DNA of 38,060 nucleotides from Gammaproteobacteria bacterium (GCA_026197095.1 JAPHTF010000071.1:1-38060), one strand, 5' to 3'. Numbered from the stretch's first letter, positions 26,525 to 36,134 are shown. Translations and numbers: made by a program. The notes: a model not told the origin generated them from the letters alone.

Positions 26525-26556
26525 AAAAAATGCCGGATTTAATCCGGCATTTTTTC
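26525..26556. terminator. Bidirectional intrinsic terminator
   Basis: A 13-base-pair stem pairs AAAAAATGCCGGA with TCCGGCATTTTTT around a five-base loop. It has a GC core and a T-run on either strand. It separates the DUF2802 gene (plus) from rne (minus) and would serve both. Confidence 0.92.
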
Positions 26557-26574
26557 TATATAACGTGTTTCTAT

Positions 26575-28989
26575 CTAATCATCTGATTTTGTGAAAACCT
26601 GTTGTAATTCCGGCTTGTTTGTCGCTGTAACAGGAGCGGGTGTTGGAACTTCCTTTTTTACTTCCTTAGGCGCTTCTTTAACTGCTTGCGGCTTTTCTGC
26701 CTCAGCTTTTTGAGCAACAGGCTTTTCAGTTGTTTTTTCTACTCCAGCGTCTTTAGTCACCACTTGAGTGATAGCTGCAGGTTTAACTGTTTCAGTTTTT
26801 TGCACCTCAGGTTTAGGCTTAGGTGTCTCATGAAAAACAGGTGCATCTGCTTTTACTTCCACTGGCTTAGCCGGATCGGTCGAAACAGCTTTCTGTTTTT
26901 GCTCTGTGTTAGCACTAGTAGTAGCGGGAGCAGGTTTATGGACTACAATATCATCATTCGCTGTGGCTTGTTTGGATGCATTTTCACTACTGGTTTGTGC
27001 CTGCTCTTGCCCTGATTGTTGATTTGTATTTTCGCCTGAATTCTTAGCACTACGGCGCCGGCCGCCTCGCTTACCACGGCGGCTTTGTGATTGGCTTTGA
27101 CTGCTATCTTTTTGCTTGCCTTTATTCGAAACATCATCACGTGCTTCAGTTGCCTTTTTCTGTTGCTGTTGTTTGGGTTTATTGTCGCTTTGTTTTCTTT
27201 GTTGTGTATTCGCAGGGCGACGTTGCTGGCTATTACGACGGTTTTGGTTGTTTCCAGCGTTACGTCGTTGTTGCTCGTTATTAGAAGGCTTTGCTTTTTT
27301 GCTTTTTCCTGTTCCAAACAATAACTGCCATAAACGAACCAGGATGTTTGCTTGACTTGATTTTGCAACGGGTCGTGGTGTAGCAGGGGTTACAGATTTA
27401 ACAGCAGGTTCTTCTTTTACAATCCTGCGTGTTTCAGGAGTAACCATATTCTCTAGTGACGCATCAAGAGAAGCCTCAATCAAGTTGTAACTGCTTTGCG
27501 ATGCATCTTCAGATGTTTCATCATCACGAATTCGTTGCACTTTATAATGAGGTGTTTCCATATCATTATTAGGAATTAATAAAACTTTAATGTTCTGACG
27601 CTTTTCTATATCAAATAGCATTTCACGTTTTTCATTTAACAGGAATGAAGCTACATCAATAGGCACCTGGGCAACAATACGTGCTGTTTTTTCTTTCATT
27701 GATTCTTCTTCAACAATACGAAGAATAGAAAGTGCGCTTGATTCAACACCACGAATTGTGCCCTGACCACTACAGCGTGGGCAAACTAACTGACTTGATT
27801 CACCTAAAGATGAGCGCAAACGTTGGCGTGACATTTCTAACAAACCAAAACGCGAAATTCGACCTACCTGAACACGTGCACGATCAACTTTTAATGCATC
27901 TCGCATTCTGTTTTCAACTTCACGTTGATTTTTAGCTGGCGTCATATCGATAAAATCAATAACAACAAGACCACCTAAATCTCGTAATCTTAATTGACGT
28001 GCAATTTCATCAGCCGCTTCAAGGTTGGTATTAAGTGCGGTTTCTTCTATATCACCACCTTTAGTTGCTCTGGCAGAGTTAATATCAATCGAAATTAATG
28101 CTTCGGTATGATCAATAACAAGAGCGCCACCTGAAGGTAAGCGAACCTCACGTTGAAATGCTGATTCAATTTGAGTTTCTATTTGATATCGGGTGAATAA
28201 TGGAACGGGATCTTCATAAAGTTTTACCTTATGCAGATTATTTGGCATAACTTGTTCCATAAACTGACGTGCCTGTTCATAGATAGCAGGCTCATCAATA
28301 ATAACTTCGTTAATATCATTGCGGAAGTAGTCGCGAATAGTTCGGGTAATCAGGCTGCTTTCCTGATAAATCAAAAATGGAGCTGAGCGACCTTGAGATG
28401 CGCTGTCAATAGAACTCCAAAGATTTAATAAATAATCCAAATCCCATTGCAGTTCTTCAACACTTTTACCAATACCTGCGGTACGGATAATAAGTCCCAT
28501 ATCAGAAGGAATATCTAGCTCTGATAATGCATCACGTGCTTCACTGCGAGCATCACCTTCGATACGACGTGAAACTCCACCCGCACGAGGGTTATTTGGC
28601 ATTAATACAGAATAACGACCCGCAAGACTAATAAATGTCGTAAGTGCCGCACCTTTGTTGCCACGCTCTTCCTTAGCAACCTGGATGACAATTTCCTGTC
28701 CTTCACGAACAACGTCTTTAATGTTTACTCGGCCAGAAATCTCTACGCCTTCTTTAAAGTAGACTCGTGAAATTTCTTTTAAGGGCAAAAATCCATGACG
28801 TTCAGAGCCGTAGTCAACAAATGCAGCTTCCAGGCTTGCTTCAACTCGGGTGATTTTACCTTTGTAGATATTGGACTTCTTGGTTTCGCGAATAGCGGTT
28901 TCGATGTCCAGGTCATATAAACGTTGGCCATCAACCAACGCCACACGCAACTCTTCAGATTGAGTTGCATTAAATAGCATTCTCTTCAT
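26575..28989 (-). CDS. rne: Ribonuclease E
   Basis: An 804-residue RNase E, shorter than the 1061 of E. coli because the C-terminal half is reduced. The catalytic N-terminal half is complete: [17 protein letters not shown] start, S1 domain (about 35-120), DNase I-like domain with Asp302 and Asp345 (E. coli 303 and 346), and the zinc-link Cys403 and Cys406 in CPRCSGQG. A membrane-targeting amphipathic helix is likely at 547-560 ([13 protein letters not shown]). The rest is disordered, with Gln/Asn/Arg-rich stretches, a [13 protein letters not shown]-binding patch and a Pro/Lys/Ala-rich tail, the usual degradosome scaffold type. Confidence 0.96.
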   Translation of the reverse strand: MKRMLFNATQSEELRVALVDGQRLYDLDIETAIRETKKSNIYKGKITRVEASLEAAFVDYGSERHGFLPLKEISRVYFKEGVEISGRVNIKDVVREGQEIVIQVAKEERGNKGAALTTFISLAGRYSVLMPNNPRAGGVSRRIEGDARSEARDALSELDIPSDMGLIIRTAGIGKSVEELQWDLDYLLNLWSSIDSASQGRSAPFLIYQESSLITRTIRDYFRNDINEVIIDEPAIYEQARQFMEQVMPNNLHKVKLYEDPVPLFTRYQIETQIESAFQREVRLPSGGALVIDHTEALISIDINSARATKGGDIEETALNTNLEAADEIARQLRLRDLGGLVVIDFIDMTPAKNQREVENRMRDALKVDRARVQVGRISRFGLLEMSRQRLRSSLGESSQLVCPRCSGQGTIRGVESSALSILRIVEEESMKEKTARIVAQVPIDVASFLLNEKREMLFDIEKRQNIKVLLIPNNDMETPHYKVQRIRDDETSEDASQSSYNLIEASLDASLENMVTPETRRIVKEEPAVKSVTPATPRPVAKSSQANILVRLWQLLFGTGKSKKAKPSNNEQQRRNAGNNQNRRNSQQRRPANTQQRKQSDNKPKQQQQKKATEARDDVSNKGKQKDSSQSQSQSRRGKRGGRRRSAKNSGENTNQQSGQEQAQTSSENASKQATANDDIVVHKPAPATTSANTEQKQKAVSTDPAKPVEVKADAPVFHETPKPKPEVQKTETVKPAAITQVVTKDAGVEKTTEKPVAQKAEAEKPQAVKEAPKEVKKEVPTPAPVTATNKPELQQVFTKSDD

Positions 28990-29438
28990 TATTAAACCTT
29001 TTTCTGGCGCTCAACCAGCGGGGAGTCGGCATAGCCGATCAGTTGGACTGTATGTTAATCAAAACCCGCTGGTGAAAAACTTCAGCACCTGAATAATACT
29101 CTCATGAGAGTCGCCAGATTTTGATTTACTGTCAGTCTCCACCGGCCGGTATTGATTCTGGCCGTGGGAGCGCTGTTAATTTTTTATTTATCTCCAGCAA
29201 ATATTGTTTATTTTTTGCGGAGGTTTTGCTTCTATCAACATCCGAAATTTTCGCATGTTGCTAAACTCTTTTTAGTGTTCTCTATCTGCTGTTTTCACTA
29301 GCTTAAAAATACTGGTTAGTGAGGTGCAGGGCGGAAAAATTTTATCTGTAATTCCAAACACTTGTGTGGAATATACCAGTGTTAGCTTGAAGCATCAATG
29401 CTTGATTCAACTAGCTACAATGCTGTTACAATGCGCAA
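28990..29438. promoter_or_regulatory. rne-rluC divergent intergenic region with structured rne leader
   Basis: This 449-base gene-free stretch is rich in inverted repeats. They include a perfect 14-base palindrome (29098-29111, ACTCTCATGAGAGT), a perfect 10-base palindrome (29151-29160, ACCGGCCGGT), ATTCCA/TGGAAT at 29351-29356/29367-29372, and CTGG/CCAG and CGGC/GCCG pairs close to the rne start. In enterobacteria the long rne leader folds into hairpins by which RNase E cuts its own mRNA. A similar role here is inference from position. I do not recognise the specific enterobacterial hairpin sequence. Confidence 0.6.
29402..29432 (+). promoter_or_regulatory. Weak candidate promoter for rluC
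   Basis: TTGATT (29402-29407), a 19-base spacer and TACAAT (29427-29432). A second TACAAT sits at 29416-29421. The spacer is longer than the optimum, so confidence is low. If used, transcription would start within about 1-2 bases of the rluC ATG. Confidence 0.3.
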
Positions 29439-30425
29439 ATGTCATCTAACGAACAATCCCAGGCTCCTGTTCAGCCTTCAAAAGCGCAATTTGTCGAAAT
29501 AAGTGCCGATCATGCTGGCCAACGACTCGATAATTACCTTCTTTGCCAGTTAAAAGGGGTTCCGAAGAGTCTCGTGTACCGAATTGTGCGAAAAGGTGAG
29601 GTACGCGTTAATAAAGGCCGTATTAAGCCAGAATATCGCCTTAAGGAAGGTGATATCGTTCGTATTCCACCAGTCAGGCTGGCAGAGAAAAAAGAACCCG
29701 GGAAAGCGTCTGATAAGGTTTTAGAGCTGATTGAGTCTCGAATTTTATATGAAGACAACCGGATATTAGTCCTCAATAAGCCATCCGGATTAGCGGTTCA
29801 TGGCGGCAGTGGCTTAAGTTATGGTGTTATTGAAGCACTTCGCGAACTTCGGCCTAATGATAAACAGCTTGAATTAGTGCACCGGCTTGATCGGGACACC
29901 TCGGGCTGTCTGATTATTGCAAAGAAACGCAGTGCCTTACGGCGTTTACATGAGCAACTGCGTGAAGGCACGATGGATAAGCGTTATTTAACCCTGCTAA
30001 AAGGTAAGTGGAAAGGGGCAAACAAATGGGTTGATGCGCCTTTATTAAAGAATGTTATTCGCTCGGGCGAACGACTTGTGTTTGTTGATCCGAAAGGCAA
30101 AGATGCACGCACTCAATTTATTCCATATTGTGTTGCTGAAGAAGCAAGTCTAATGAGTGTGAAATTAGATACGGGCCGTACTCATCAAATTCGAGTGCAT
30201 GCTCAACATCTTGGATTTCCCATTGCGGGTGATGAGAAATATGGTGATGATGAATTTACTCAGCAAATGAAGGGCATGGGCTTGAAACGGCTGTTTTTAC
30301 ATGCATATTCACTAAAATTTCATTTACCTGAAACCGACACTGGTGAAGATGCGCCAATATATGTAGAAGCACCTCTCGATGAACCGCTAGTTAATGTGTT
30401 AAATAAATTAAAAATATCATTATGA
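29439..30425 (+). CDS. rluC: 23S rRNA pseudouridine synthase RluC
   Basis: A 328-residue RluA-family enzyme, expected to modify positions 955, 2504 and 2580 of 23S rRNA. An N-terminal S4 RNA-binding domain (about 25-85, LKGVPKSLVYRIVRKGEVRV) precedes the catalytic domain, with the active Asp in HRLDRDTSGCLIIAKKRSA and the TGRTHQIRVHAQHLG motif. Position opposite rne is the same as in E. coli. No Shine-Dalgarno precedes the ATG; the N-terminus fits the family but the first 20 residues are variable. The stop overlaps the next ATG by 4 bases. Confidence 0.93.
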   Translation: MSSNEQSQAPVQPSKAQFVEISADHAGQRLDNYLLCQLKGVPKSLVYRIVRKGEVRVNKGRIKPEYRLKEGDIVRIPPVRLAEKKEPGKASDKVLELIESRILYEDNRILVLNKPSGLAVHGGSGLSYGVIEALRELRPNDKQLELVHRLDRDTSGCLIIAKKRSALRRLHEQLREGTMDKRYLTLLKGKWKGANKWVDAPLLKNVIRSGERLVFVDPKGKDARTQFIPYCVAEEASLMSVKLDTGRTHQIRVHAQHLGFPIAGDEKYGDDEFTQQMKGMGLKRLFLHAYSLKFHLPETDTGEDAPIYVEAPLDEPLVNVLNKLKISL

Positions 30426-31075
30426 ATCATCAGGCAAAATTAATCGTTTTTGATTGGGACGGAACCTTAATGGACTCTGCCGCTCATATTATTGAATGTT
30501 TACAAACAGCACTTACCGATCTTGAACTGCCACAAAAAACTGACTCTGAGATCAAAAATATCATTGGTCTTGGTTTACGTGAGGCGCTGAATGTTTTGTT
30601 GCCGGAGATTAGTGAGCATGATTTGACTGCGTTAACTGCACGTTATCGCGATCACTTTTTTAGTGAAGAAAAAGAAAGTAGTGAGTTGTTTTCTGGGGCT
30701 CAGGAGCTGGTTGATGAATTACACCATCAAGATTACTTTTTAGCTGTGGCAACGGGAAAAGGTCGCCGTGGCTTAAATAAAGTGCTGAGTGAAACAGGAA
30801 TGGGGAAATATTTTCCCATCACACGTTGTGCTGATGAATCTCATTCAAAACCACACCCACAGATGCTGCTGGATATTATAGATTGGTATGGGGTTGAAGC
30901 AAGTGAAACGATTATGATTGGTGATACTGATTATGATCTTCAAATGGCAAATAATGCAAAGGCACATGGCATAGCTGTGACATATGGCGTACATGAAAAA
31001 CAACGCTTACTTGATTGTAATCCATTAACTTGTGTTAATAATATTGAAGACTTAAAACAATGGCTTTTAGGTTAA
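30422..31075 (+). CDS. HAD-superfamily phosphatase, Gph-like
   Basis: A 217-residue subfamily IA HAD hydrolase. Motif I is VFDWDGTLMDS with Asp11 (nucleophile) and Asp13; motif II is VATGKGRRG; motif III Lys lies in SKPHPQM; motif IV is IGDTDYDLQMA. An alpha-helical cap follows motif I. The family includes phosphoglycolate and pyrophosphate phosphatases; substrate cannot be assigned. It is coupled to rluC by ATGA, the arrangement also known in Pseudomonas. Confidence 0.88.
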   Translation: MNHQAKLIVFDWDGTLMDSAAHIIECLQTALTDLELPQKTDSEIKNIIGLGLREALNVLLPEISEHDLTALTARYRDHFFSEEKESSELFSGAQELVDELHHQDYFLAVATGKGRRGLNKVLSETGMGKYFPITRCADESHSKPHPQMLLDIIDWYGVEASETIMIGDTDYDLQMANNAKAHGIAVTYGVHEKQRLLDCNPLTCVNNIEDLKQWLLG

Positions 31076-31096
31076 ATCTTTAAAGGAAAGATCATC

Positions 31097-32059
31097 ATGA
31101 TTGATGAAATTAACAGTTCGAAAAATAAAAACAATAAAGAAGAATGGCAAGCCGATGTTATCAGCAAACTTGCATTTGCTGCCGTTAATGAACAACGACG
31201 TGCACGTAAATGGAGTATTTTTTTTAAAGCGCTTTTCTTTGTATATTTGTTAGTCCTTTTCATTACCGCTATGTCCTCATCAGATAGTTCAGGTAACCTC
31301 GGGAAGTCAAGCGAGCACACTGCATTAGTTGAAGTGAAAGGTGTCATTGCGGATGGCGGTGAAGCGAGTGCTGATAATATCATTCAAGGCTTGCGCGCTG
31401 CATTCAAAGAACCAAATGCAAAAGCGGTTATCTTGCGTATTAATAGTCCTGGGGGCAGTCCGGTACAGGCCGGTTATGTTTATGACGAAATTAAACGATT
31501 AAGATTAAAACACAAAGAGAAAAAGGTATATGCCGTTATTTCTGATATGTGTGCATCAGGTGGTTATTATATTGCCGTTGCTGCGGATGAAATTTATGCT
31601 GATAAAGCCAGTATAGTTGGTTCAATTGGCGTATTAATGAACGGTTTCGGTTTTACTAAAGCAATGGATAAAATGGGTGTCGAACGTCGTTTGTATACAG
31701 CAGGAACAAGTAAAGGATTTCTGGATCCCTTCTCGGAAGTCAAGCAGTCAGATAAAGAACATATCCAAGCTTTATTAGGCACCATACATAATCAATTTAT
31801 CAGTACAGTTAAAGAAGGCCGAGGTAAACGTCTTGTTGATGATGAAAAATTATTTACAGGTCTCATCTGGACCGGGGAAGAAAGTGTTGCACTTGGATTA
31901 ACCGATGGGCTGGGGAGCAGTAGTTTTGTTGCCCGAGAAATTATTGAAGCAGAAAAGATTATAGATTATACACCACGTCCTAATTATCTAGATCGTTTGG
32001 CTGATCGTATTGGTGTTGCAATGGCGAGTATTTTGTCTCGATCGTTTAATTTACAGTAA
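31097..32059 (+). CDS. sppA: S49-family membrane peptidase, SppA-like
   Basis: A 320-residue signal-peptide peptidase A type protease: short cytoplasmic N-terminus, one membrane helix (about 42-60), then a single S49 domain. The nucleophile is probably Ser154 in CASGGYYIA and the general base Lys206 in TSKGFLDPF, a spacing of 52 as in the short Bacillus-type SppA. The RINSPGGSP and GSIGVL motifs are present. It is about half the length of the E. coli fused SppA, so it is the short form that works as an oligomer. AAAGGAAAG precedes the ATG. Confidence 0.9.
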   Translation: MIDEINSSKNKNNKEEWQADVISKLAFAAVNEQRRARKWSIFFKALFFVYLLVLFITAMSSSDSSGNLGKSSEHTALVEVKGVIADGGEASADNIIQGLRAAFKEPNAKAVILRINSPGGSPVQAGYVYDEIKRLRLKHKEKKVYAVISDMCASGGYYIAVAADEIYADKASIVGSIGVLMNGFGFTKAMDKMGVERRLYTAGTSKGFLDPFSEVKQSDKEHIQALLGTIHNQFISTVKEGRGKRLVDDEKLFTGLIWTGEESVALGLTDGLGSSSFVAREIIEAEKIIDYTPRPNYLDRLADRIGVAMASILSRSFNLQ

Positions 32060-32062
32060 ACC

Positions 32063-32098
32063 AAAAAGAGAGCAACTCATGCTCTCTTTTTTATTTTT
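32063..32098. terminator. Bidirectional intrinsic terminator after sppA
   Basis: A 12-base-pair stem AAAAAGAGAGCA / TGCTCTCTTTTT with a five-base loop, followed by a T-rich run on the plus strand and TTTTT on the minus strand. It lies 3 bases after the sppA stop and between it and the convergent maf gene. Confidence 0.9.
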
Positions 32099-32164
32099 TA
32101 AAATTATTAAATACTGCAAAAGATCAAAATAATTTTACTGCTAGTGTGTTATTCGTTTTAAAAG

Positions 32165-32740
32165 TTATAAAATAGAATAGTTTTCTTTTTCTAACATTTT
32201 CACTAACCTTATCAATGGCAGCCCCATTAAAGTATTGGGGTCTTCGCCTTCAAGTTTTTCAAATAGAACAATACCTAATGCTTCAGATTTAAAGCTCCCG
32301 GCACAATTGTAGGGCGTTTCTTTCTTTAAGTAGCTTTCAATCTGTTGATCGTTGAGCTGACGAAAGACAACATTAAAGGGCACTACCTCAGACTGATATT
32401 CATCAGTGGATGAATTATAAAGACACAATCCTGTATAAAAAGTGACAGTTTTGCCTGATGCATTTTGTAACTGTTTGATAGCGTTCTCATGCGTATGAGG
32501 CTTACCAATTATTTCATTATTGATAACCGAAACTTGATCAGAACCTATAACTAAAGCTGATTCATTTTTGTCAGCAACCGCTTTGGCTTTTGCAATAGAT
32601 AAACGTTCAACAAGTTGTTGCGGTGTTTCATTTTTTAAAGCGGTTTCATCAACGTCAGGTGAAGCGATGTCAAAATCAATACCGAGTTTATCTAAGATCG
32701 CTTTACGAAAAGGGGAGGTTGAAGCAAGAATAAGTTTCAT
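32165..32740 (-). CDS. yceF: Maf-like nucleotide pyrophosphatase (YceF type)
   Basis: A 191-residue Maf/Ham1-fold enzyme that hydrolyses non-canonical nucleotides. The N-terminal LASTSPFRKAILDKLG loop, DVDET (30-32), and the catalytic acid Asp68 in IGSDQV are visible, as is the later GSFKSEALG stretch. Neighbours (rluC side and yceD-rpmF side) match the YceF branch, whose E. coli member prefers 7-methyl-GTP. Substrate preference here is inference from that context. It has no visible Shine-Dalgarno. It lies on the minus strand, whereas in E. coli and Pseudomonas order it usually adjoins yceD. Confidence 0.9.
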   Translation of the reverse strand: MKLILASTSPFRKAILDKLGIDFDIASPDVDETALKNETPQQLVERLSIAKAKAVADKNESALVIGSDQVSVINNEIIGKPHTHENAIKQLQNASGKTVTFYTGLCLYNSSTDEYQSEVVPFNVVFRQLNDQQIESYLKKETPYNCAGSFKSEALGIVLFEKLEGEDPNTLMGLPLIRLVKMLEKENYSIL

Positions 32741-32774
32741 GGTTTATTTTATTTATTTAGAAATAAAAGATCCT

Positions 32775-32853
32775 ACCACAGAGGGCACACAGGTACACAG
32801 AGGAAAGAAAAAATATAAACGTTAACTCTGTGTACCTCTGTGCCCTCCGTGGT
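32775..32853. repeat. Long inverted repeat, MITE/REP-like intergenic element
   Basis: Two 28-base arms (32775-32802 and 32826-32853) are inverted copies with 26 of 28 positions matching, around a 23-base A/T-rich loop. The arms consist of CACAGAGG-type units such as GGGCACA and GGTACACAGAG. It occupies most of the 131 bases between maf and the pyruvate carboxylase subunit gene. Repeats of this CACAGAGG/CCTCTGTG style are scattered through many bacterial genomes. The structure could also act as a transcription barrier or RNA stabiliser. Confidence 0.85.
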
Positions 32854-32871
32854 TAAAAGATTTAATGATTT

Positions 32872-34689
32872 TTATTGAATTTCAATTAAAGTTTCATCGG
32901 GTGTAACGCTATCACCTTTAACTACATGGATGGCTGTGACCGTTCCAGAAATTGCCGCCTGAATTTCAGTTTCCATCTTCATTGCTTCAGTTATTAATAC
33001 CGGGGCGCCCGCTTTTATATCATCTCCTATATTAACGAGCACTTCGACTATTACACCCGGCATTGAGGTAGTGACATGTCCGGGTTCTGTTGCTCGTGGT
33101 CGTTTGCCAGATGCTGATTTCTTACGTGGCTCACCTTCAGCGGCATCCAGATCCAATTCAGTTAATGTTTCAACCATAATTTCTTCAGGTACACCGTCAA
33201 TGCTTAAATAGTAGGGGCGCATGTCCTGAGTTCGATGTCCGGCACCGGTTAAACCTATATGATAGGTTTCACCATGAATGGTGACGTTAAATTCTGTAGC
33301 TACTTGCTGGCCATTGTTATCTACATTCGCTGGCTCTAGTGCTTCGGGAACAAGTTTACCTTGCTCACGCTCTTCCAAAAACTTACGGCCAATATCCGGG
33401 AACATAGCGTAAGTTAATACATCATCTTCATTATGTGCGAGCGTACCAATTTCCTTACGTAACTTATCCATTTCATCTTTTAATAAATCTGCTGGTCGAC
33501 AATCAATAACATCTTCATTACCTATCGCCATATGTTGTACTTGAGGACTAATTTTTCCAGGTGCTTTGCCATAGCGTCCTTGCAAGTAGAGTTTTACTTC
33601 ATTAGTAATCGTTTTATAACGCTCACCACCAAGAACATTTAAAACAGCTTGAGTGCCAACAATTTGCGAAGTAGGCGTAACAAGAGGAGGATACCCTAAC
33701 TCTTTACGAACCAAAGGTATCTCTTTTAATACATCATTCATTCGAGCCAGAGCGCCTTGCTCTTTAAGCTGGTTAGATAAATTTGAAATCATTCCACCGG
33801 GTACCTGGTTAACCTGAACACGAGTATCCAATCCTGTGAACTCACTTTCAAACTGGTGATATTTTTTTCTAACTTCATAAAAATAAAAACCGATTTCCTG
33901 CAACGCAGGAAGATCTAAACCGGAATCAAACTCGGTATCTTTAAAAGCCGCAACCATGCTTTCAGTTGGCGGATGGCTGGTGCCTTCTGAAAAAGCGGAT
34001 ATGGCCGTATCAATGCCAAAGGCACCGTTTTCTACAGCTTTGTACTGGCACATACTGGCAAGCCCTGCTGTTGCATGTGAGTGCAGGTGTACGGGAATTT
34101 TTACCTGTTCGACTAAGGCTTTAACCAACTCTGCTGTGACACTGGGGGTCAGCAAGCCTGCCATATCTTTTATCGCGATACTGTCACAGCCCATCTTTTC
34201 AAGATCGCGACCTAAGCTTATAAAATACTGTAGATTATGATCCGGGCTGGTTGTATAACAAAGCGTACCCTGGGCATGCTTGTCTGCTTCTTTAACCGCT
34301 TTAATTGACGTTTCCAGATTTCTTAAATCATTCATGGCATCAAATATACGAAATACATCAATTCCATTTTCGGCAGATTGCAAGACGAATGCTCTAACAA
34401 CATCATCAGCATAATGTCGATAGCCCAACAGGTTTTGTCCACGTAGTAACATTTGTAAGCGTGTGTTGGGTAATGCCTGGCGTAATAAACGCAATCTTTC
34501 CCATGGGTCTTCTTTAAGAAACCGTACACAGGCATCAAATGTTGCGCCACCCCAGACTTCAAGCGACCAGTAACCAATCCTATCGAGGCGTTCACAAATG
34601 GGTAACATATCTTCAGTGCGCATACGTGTCGCAATGAGTGATTGATGAGCATCACGTAAAATGGTGTCTGTTATATGTACTTTTGACAT
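32872..34689 (-). CDS. pycB: Pyruvate carboxylase subunit B / oxaloacetate decarboxylase alpha-like biotin protein
   Basis: A 605-residue carboxyltransferase with a C-terminal biotin domain. The barrel begins DTILRDAHQSLIATRM (about 8-23) with metal ligand Asp13; AIKDMAGLLTP holds the likely carboxylated Lys and HLHSHATAGLA the His metal ligands. The biotinyl Lys is Lys571 in EAMKMET. Pairing with the biotin carboxylase gene 26 bases upstream makes a two-subunit pyruvate carboxylase most likely (pyruvate plus bicarbonate to oxaloacetate). No oadB or oadG membrane subunit is visible, so sodium-pump oxaloacetate decarboxylase is less likely but not excluded. AAGGA precedes the ATG. Confidence 0.87.
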   Translation of the reverse strand: MSKVHITDTILRDAHQSLIATRMRTEDMLPICERLDRIGYWSLEVWGGATFDACVRFLKEDPWERLRLLRQALPNTRLQMLLRGQNLLGYRHYADDVVRAFVLQSAENGIDVFRIFDAMNDLRNLETSIKAVKEADKHAQGTLCYTTSPDHNLQYFISLGRDLEKMGCDSIAIKDMAGLLTPSVTAELVKALVEQVKIPVHLHSHATAGLASMCQYKAVENGAFGIDTAISAFSEGTSHPPTESMVAAFKDTEFDSGLDLPALQEIGFYFYEVRKKYHQFESEFTGLDTRVQVNQVPGGMISNLSNQLKEQGALARMNDVLKEIPLVRKELGYPPLVTPTSQIVGTQAVLNVLGGERYKTITNEVKLYLQGRYGKAPGKISPQVQHMAIGNEDVIDCRPADLLKDEMDKLRKEIGTLAHNEDDVLTYAMFPDIGRKFLEEREQGKLVPEALEPANVDNNGQQVATEFNVTIHGETYHIGLTGAGHRTQDMRPYYLSIDGVPEEIMVETLTELDLDAAEGEPRKKSASGKRPRATEPGHVTTSMPGVIVEVLVNIGDDIKAGAPVLITEAMKMETEIQAAISGTVTAIHVVKGDSVTPDETLIEIQ

Positions 34690-34715
34690 AACTTTATATC
34701 CTTAAGTTATCTATC

Positions 34716-36134
34716 TTAAATGCCTGAATTGGCTGCAAGTGCTGCAGCAATTGCGGCAACTACTTCACGGGAAGAACGTTTTACAGAGTAGTTGGTCAGT
34801 TCCGGGTGTTGTTCTACAAAACCTGTATTGAATTTGCCTGTTTGAAAGTCTGCTGAGGCTAAAATTTCAATATAATAAGGTATGGTCGTTTTTACACCAT
34901 GAAGGGTAATGTCTCTTAGTGCGCGACGAGAACGATCGATAAGCGAATCCCAGTCCATCGCCCATACAATTAACTTGGCACACATGGAATCGTAATAGGG
35001 TGGAATAACGTAACCACTGTAAATAGCACCATCTGTTCTTACCCCTGGCCCACCTGCCGCAAAGTAACGTGTGATTTTTCCGAAACTGGGAAGAAAATCA
35101 TTCTTTGGATCTTCAGCATTAATACGAAATTCCATCGCGAAGCCACGTCGTGTAATGTCAGACTGCTGGTATCTCAGTTTCAAACCTGAGGCTATTCGGA
35201 TTTGTTCCTGTACGATATCAATACCGGTAATTTCTTCAGTGATAGTATGCTCTACCTGTAAGCGCGTATTCATCTCCATGAAATAGAAATTTTCATTTTC
35301 ATCAAGTAAAAATTCGACCGTACCTGCATTTTTATAGCCGGTTGCTATGCAGGCCTTTACCGCCAGGTCACCTATATAGCTTCGTTGTTCGTCTGTTAAC
35401 TGGGGAGAAGGGGCTATCTCAATCAGCTTTTGGTGTCGGCGCTGAATTGAACAATCGCGTTCAAATAAGTGAATGGCATTGCCATGGTGATCAGCCAGTA
35501 CTTGTACTTCAATATGGCGTGGGTCAGATATGAATTTTTCAATAAAGACTTCAGCATTACCAAATGCTTTTTCAGCTTCTGAAATAACACGCGGATAATT
35601 ACGAAGCAATTCCTCCTCATTATCACAACGACGAATTCCTCGACCACCACCGCCTGAGGTTGCCTTGAGCATAATAGGGTACTTGATCTCACTGGCAATT
35701 TTTTTGGCTTCGGCGATGTCCTTAACATTATCGTTACTTCCGGGTGTAACAGGAATACCTGCTGCAGACATAGTCTGGCGAGCAATAGTTTTATCACCCA
35801 TTTTATAAATGGTTTCAGCATCAGGCCCAACAAAGTAAATTCCACGACGTTTGCATGTTTCAGCGAGCTCGGGATTCTCGGATAAAAAACCATATCCTGG
35901 ATGAACGGCATCACAACCTGCAGCAACCGCAATGTTCACCAGGTGGTGAGCATTGAGGTAACCCGCAACGGTATCTGGCCCCAGACTGTAAGCCTCGTCA
36001 GCCTTTTTAACATGCAAGGCATAACGATCAGCTTCGGCATATACTGCCACTGATTTGATGCCCATTTCAGCACAGGCACGTACAATACGTACGGCAATTT
36101 CACCCCGATTTGCTATTAATAACCTTTTTATCAT
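34716..36134 (-). CDS. pycA: Pyruvate carboxylase subunit A (biotin carboxylase)
   Basis: A 472-residue ATP-grasp biotin carboxylase. I chose the internal ATG 36134 (MIKRLLIANRGEIAVRIVRA), the universal N-terminus of the family; the frame is open 22 residues further upstream with unrelated sequence. Features are HPGYGFLSENPELA, the ATP-grasp loop KATSGGGGRGIRRC, ERDCSIQRRHQKLIE and the catalytic EMNTRLQVEHTITE. It resembles AccC, but coupling to a carboxyltransferase-biotin gene rather than accB points to pyruvate carboxylase. It is divergent from yceD. Confidence 0.88.
   Translation of the reverse strand: MIKRLLIANRGEIAVRIVRACAEMGIKSVAVYAEADRYALHVKKADEAYSLGPDTVAGYLNAHHLVNIAVAAGCDAVHPGYGFLSENPELAETCKRRGIYFVGPDAETIYKMGDKTIARQTMSAAGIPVTPGSNDNVKDIAEAKKIASEIKYPIMLKATSGGGGRGIRRCDNEEELLRNYPRVISEAEKAFGNAEVFIEKFISDPRHIEVQVLADHHGNAIHLFERDCSIQRRHQKLIEIAPSPQLTDEQRSYIGDLAVKACIATGYKNAGTVEFLLDENENFYFMEMNTRLQVEHTITEEITGIDIVQEQIRIASGLKLRYQQSDITRRGFAMEFRINAEDPKNDFLPSFGKITRYFAAGGPGVRTDGAIYSGYVIPPYYDSMCAKLIVWAMDWDSLIDRSRRALRDITLHGVKTTIPYYIEILASADFQTGKFNTGFVEQHPELTNYSVKRSSREVVAAIAAALAANSGI

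Noticed and set aside
26686-27368. Several overlapping ORFs on both strands within the 3' half of rne
   Set aside because: These arise from the repetitive Gln/Lys/Pro-rich coding sequence of the RNase E tail; they show hydrophobic or biased composition without family motifs.
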